Shown: positions 60,001 through 64,000 of the stretch, one piece after another
Layout: each line of letters begins with the position of its first letter
Numbering within the stretch: the stretch's first letter is position 1
NCBI GenBank assembly: GCA_020205615.1
Contig: CM035173.1
Span: 53,703,300 to 53,767,299, forward strand
Length of the DNA: 64,000 nt
From: Panax quinquefolius
Taxonomy: Eukaryota; Streptophyta; Magnoliopsida; Apiales; Araliaceae
Reading direction: 5' to 3'
The notes under the pieces: model-generated
Database searches by the model: none
Seen by the model: the letters and a program-made list of their open reading frames with translations, nothing else
What the model was told of the DNA's origin: nothing
Translations under genes and position numbers: made by a program

Positions 60001-60819
60001 CTATACTACCAGACACCTAACTGAACAAACTATCCCAACATTTCTCTTGTACTCAACTTGTGATATGTGTGCCACTAAATCCCTACTCATGGTATATCGG
60101 GTATGTCCTTGCTCCTTCAAGTAGTGATATACACAATCGATCAACCTTTCCATAGCTGTGCGAAAGGCGCAGCCCATTTTGTTCATCTTCCTCTTCTTGT
60201 ATCTCACCTCATCCTCTAGGTCATTGGCTCTATCATCAGCTTCCTCCCACTTCTCCTCGAAGTAGATCCTCTGCATGACCTCTATCTCTAGTTGTGTATG
60301 AAGAGTCTCTTTTTCTTTCTTCTCACTCAATTCCCTCTCCTTGGACTGTCCTAGCTGCCCTACCAGCTCAACATTCTGGGATACCAAATGGTGTACTAAA
60401 GCTCCTAGTTGGGTCCCTACTTCCTTATGATATGCAAATTCGACCTCTAGCTCCTACATCTCAAGTTTTCTTACATGGTCCTCATCCTTCAGTTTCTACA
60501 TCTCTGTCTGCCTCTCCTGAGCTTCTGTCTCTAGCTCTTCAAATCTGCACTCTAACTCCAGAATCTTCTCTTCATATTCTCCCAACATCTGATCCTTGAA
60601 CGTGGTCTTTTCGGAATCTTCCACGGGCTCATCCTCTATGTGTTCCTCCTCGGGATCTGAATCTACGGGATCTGGCTTCATCTCATCCTCATCCTCATCC
60701 TCATCATCTATAGGGGCCACTACCGAAATGGGCTCCACTATAAGAGGTGCCTCATACACCACGTGTATATCATGTGGCTCCTCCTCTAAGATCCGACGAG
60801 GGCCTCCCAAGTTCGACAT
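60001..60819 (-). CDS. Extra ORF upstream of gag, element F (acidic coiled-coil protein)
   Basis: 273 codons in one frame from ATG 60819 (MSNLGGPRRILEEEP) to TAG 60001, with two internal TAGs. The first (60496) falls where D has CAG. The second falls at the same codon as one of D's TAGs. Acidic N-terminus (DDEDEDEDEMKPDP), coiled coil (KILELECRFEELETEAQE, FEEKWEEADDRANDLEDEV), basic KKRKMNKMG, then FRTAMERLIDCVYHY. Similarity to D extends over the whole length, with the last 100 residues best kept. ATG follows GGTTGTAG|G. No known domain recognised. Confidence 0.8.
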
Positions 60820-60820
60820 C

Positions 60821-63717
60821 CTACAACCACAAACACAAGACAACAACAACAAACTCCATTAGAATAAAACATAAATTTATTATAGAGAATGAAAATTTAT
60901 TTCATAATACTACTAACTCTTTAATGAAACTCTACATGAGTTTTATCTCCTTATACTCTCTACATTCTTCTAAGGTTATAGTCTAGGGATTTTTGCTCCT
61001 AAGGTTTATAACCTAACGCTCTGATACTAACCTGTGACACCCCCAAATTCAAACACGTATATCTCGAATTCGGTGATTCACGATCTAATTCTAATAATGT
61101 AGTAATAACTCATACAGCGGAATAATAGAATAATTTACATTTATTTAATATAAATATTCTCGTCCCAAAGTCTCGCAACCATTACTAACTTAAACTGATA
61201 CATAACGTCAAATAGGTTTAGTACAAATATAAACATAATATGCTTCTATCTTGAAGGACTAAAGCTAATCTGTAGCTTTGCCTTTGCCTTTGTCCTTGCC
61301 CGAAGTACTGCCTTGCTTTGTCTTAACTGAAATGTTTTAAGGAAGCGAGAATGAGTAACAAGTTTTCTCAACAAGTATATAAAGCAAAGAGGTATACATG
61401 TTTAAGTATCAAGATATAGGGTAGCTCAAGAATTTTCAGAATAATCTTTGTAAATGAAGATGTATCAATAATTCAATCTTTTAAACTAAAGTAAGAATCA
61501 ATTTGAATCAAGAATTATCAGTAGAATTCAAGGATTTCAATACTGCAATAATTAAGAATGCAAATACTGAGTAGTCGCCAAGGGCTAAGAACTTCTACCA
61601 GATTTAACAGCGTTTCACTGCGAAACCTCAATAAACGAGTACAACATATCATCAGCCTAAAGTAACCTATATTATGCATAACATTTAAACATACTATGTG
61701 TGCGCACGTCGGTTCCCCAACAAATATAAAGTTTCCCCTTCTACGAGGGTTGTTTATCTCAGTAGATTTATAAGAGTCCGCACAAAACGATTGGTTTGGA
61801 TAGATTTCTAATTCACAGATAATTTGTCTAGCCGAATCAATGGCTTAGACTCTCTTCTCAATACATTTAAGCACAATAAATTCAAATTTGTAACATGATT
61901 CAAGATATATAAGGTAAGTCGAATATGAACGACAATTCACACGAGTATAGATGTTTGCTCAATATAGGCATAATTTTTTTCACAACGATTCAAAATTTTC
62001 AAGTTGAGATACTTGCATTCAATAAAGAGTAGGGTTCGAATACTTGCACATAAATAATATATGAGAAGGTTCAAGGAACTTGCCTTAAGCGTAGTTTACC
62101 AATCTAAAGCTTATCAACACTTCAACGAACTAAGTTACCCTATTTATGTATATAAGTGTACTCATACATGATTGATCATATAAATTCTATTTCTATCTTA
62201 GTAACACAATGAGATGTCACATTAGTATGTTATCACATCTTATAGTTACATAACCACCATTGACTTAGTTTTAAGAAAATATGTAAAAATTCTTTAGGTT
62301 CTAAATCCCACATAGCCATTTCATGCTTTAACACTTTAAACATCATTATAATCATTTATTATGACTTAAAGTAGTATTATATACAAGTTGCATGACTTAG
62401 ATCACAAGCAAAACAATCAGGTCAAACTGTAGGAGGGCGTAGGCAGAAATTTAGATTAGGCTTGGGGACGATGCAAATTCTTGTACTGTCCCCAGCCGGA
62501 CTCCAGTTGAGCTTTTTCTCTCCTGGTTTCATTCCACTTTTTAGCATACCTAGACATTAACACATAGCATGCACACATGTTAAAGGGTTTTGTATTCTTT
62601 TACGACCATTCAAAGTTCACCTTTATGCGTGATGGTTTTAACTTAGAATTTCTAAGGAATTAATGTCAAAGGTCATGAAATAACAAGGCCTACTATATTA
62701 ACCATGTATTCATATGAGGAGATCATATAATCTGTCTTATGCGTGCTCGCAAGTATTCACATCATTTAGGCATAGCTAGCATCATTTATCACTTTTAAAA
62801 CATGCCTAAGCTCATGCTTGATTAACTAACATTATGTCTAACAAGGTGAGTGTACTTATGGGTCATGTTTGGAGACAAAAAGAGCATAAACATGCCATCT
62901 TAAATGTCCAAAATATAACTACACATTGTATATAACTATTAGTTTGTAGAATGACTGAGTTTGCATTTGAAATCCTTTTTAACCAAACCAATGCAATCTA
63001 GCACATACGAAGCATCTTAAAATCACATTTCATGTGTAGGTAGGTCATGTATACATGCTAACCAACTCTAAACATGATTAACTCGGTATTCATAGATATT
63101 AGTTTTCACTATGTCAAGTTTTCCTTTAAAGAGTCATTTAACCCAAAGCCTAAACAAGTTGGACATAAGCAAAGGAATATTAAATCACGAATCATGCTCA
63201 TTAATGCTCATAACTAAGTCATATATGTATGCTATATCGAGTTCAGAATTTGTAATATACAAGTTTCATTAAAGTTTGTTTTTTTAAAACTATAAGTTTT
63301 CTTTATAAAACTTCTACTAAATCATGTTAAAGCAACTCATTATGAGTAAGGTGACTTTGAACCACATGTCATATCTGTTTCCATGTATAACTAAGTCTAT
63401 ATTGCATGTTAAAAGCACCATATAACAAATAAAACAAGAATCTGGTTCTAGGGAAGTAGCAGATTGTGCCGCCAAAGAGTATTAAATTGGCAAGCATTGC
63501 TGCCTTCTGACGTAACAGGAAAGGCTCTGCTTCTGCAGAATTTCAAACCCAAATCTAATTTTCTCCATTCTAAGCATGCTTAAACTTATTCATATTAGTT
63601 CCATACATGCATATAAACTTTAGTATACATGTTGACATTCATACATCATTCAATTAACAAGTAATTTCAAGAATTTCTAAGAATTATCTAAAATAAGAAC
63701 ATATTTAATGAAATTAC
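60821..63717 (-). other. Predicted leader intron of element F
   Basis: Donor TTCAAGAG|GTAATTTC in the LTR, about 140 nt after the TATA box; acceptor TTGTGTTTGTGGTTGTAG before the extra-ORF ATG. About 2.9 kb. Alternative acceptor at 59700 before gag. Confidence 0.5.
61018..61029 (-). other. Primer-binding site of element F
   Basis: The minus strand reads TAGTATCAGAGC, one base off the canonical initiator-Met complement. Confidence 0.78.
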
Positions 63718-64000
63718 CTCTTGAAGCTAAATTGTCAATCCCTTACTTCAACTGTATGATTGCTCCTTCAATCTTCACACACAATTGTAACTCACCCTCT
63801 CTAACGGACTTTAACCAAAAAAAATTGAGCAACAAATCTGAGAATGAGGATGGATCTATATATAGAGAAATTACGGACCAAATTTGGGTTTTGTCCAGGG
63901 AATTAACCTAGCAGGAAGAAGAAGAAAATGGTGGGAAAAGAGAAGTTGGTGGAATATTTGTTACTGTTGCATCACAACCATTCTTAACCATCATTTCCAG
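61034..64000 (-). repeat. 5' LTR of element F (runs off window)
   Basis: Starts TGTGACACCCCC at 61034; related to the D LTR by CTTGAAG landmarks and the CTCTGC hairpin remnant (63522-63540). Contains a GGGGAC...GTCCCC hairpin at 62464-62493, a donor at 63717 and a TATA box at 63856. Open frames inside look incidental. Confidence 0.85.
63856..63865 (-). promoter_or_regulatory. TATA box of F LTR
   Basis: CTATATATAG (palindromic), about 140 nt upstream of the donor-like site in transcription direction. Confidence 0.55.

Larger units (their letters stand above)
58507..64000 (-). mobile_element. Element F: D-like chromovirus, 3' half missing
   Basis: Minus strand. The 5' LTR runs off the window end, followed by primer site, extra ORF and gag. 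The sequence stops at the protease active site (ILFDSG), where the LTR scrap begins. RT to 3' LTR are absent from the window. Closest to D in gag and extra ORF. Confidence 0.9.

Noticed and set aside
60594..60862. Plus-strand Ser-rich ORF over F extra ORF
   Set aside because: Antisense of the acidic GAT/GAG-rich segment; composition artefact.

Overview
This window looks like a heterochromatic, repeat-only stretch of a flowering-plant nuclear genome. It is AT-rich and made almost entirely of nested Ty3/gypsy LTR retrotransposons. Their gag-pol order (gag zinc knuckles, protease, RT, RNase H, integrase, C-terminal chromodomain-like tail), their initiator-Met-type primer sites (TGGTATCA...) and their long LTRs (2.6 to 4.1 kb) fit the chromovirus branch, probably Tekay/Del-like. 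I see no host protein gene, tRNA, rRNA or CRISPR array. The species cannot be named from the sequence.

Layout, left to right. Element A (+, 1-9140) enters the window inside its 5' LTR and ends with a full 2602-bp 3' LTR. It sits in element B (-, 9141-20733), a deletion derivative with long LTRs. B's right LTR is split by a solo LTR (15773-18951, TSD GTTAT). B itself sits in element C (+, 20734-29468), whose integrase is split by a B-family solo LTR (22407-25922, TSD AGCTT). After a B-family LTR scrap (29529-29795) comes element A2 (+, 29796-58458), a second member of A's family. Its 5' LTR is split by element D (-, 30019-54644, TSD TTTGT), and D's 5' LTR is split by element E (-, 40469-51797, TSD CAAAG). 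A2 breaks off in its protease, is followed by 48 bp of LTR end, and then by element F (-, 58507 to the window end), also broken in its protease.

How the parts work together: each element encodes capsid/nucleocapsid (gag) and the enzymes for reverse transcription and integration (pol). D, E and F also carry an extra sense-strand ORF between the primer site and gag. It encodes an acidic, coiled-coil, lysine/arginine-containing protein and is conserved between two diverged copies. I see a repeated splicing layout. A 5' splice site lies 130 to 180 nt downstream of the LTR TATA box. Acceptors sit directly before the first ORF and, in D/E/F, a second acceptor sits directly before gag. This would give separate extra-ORF, gag-pol and unspliced genomic RNAs, and is the strongest candidate for a little-described system here.

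Other structured signals are a stem-loop just upstream of the polypurine tract that covaries between families, and arrays of short hairpins in the A/B LTRs that fall inside the predicted leader intron. One caution applies: within A and B, copy-to-copy differences cluster strikingly at CAG/CTG sites. This suggests base-calling errors at CHG-methylated cytosines, so many frameshifts in A and B may not be real.
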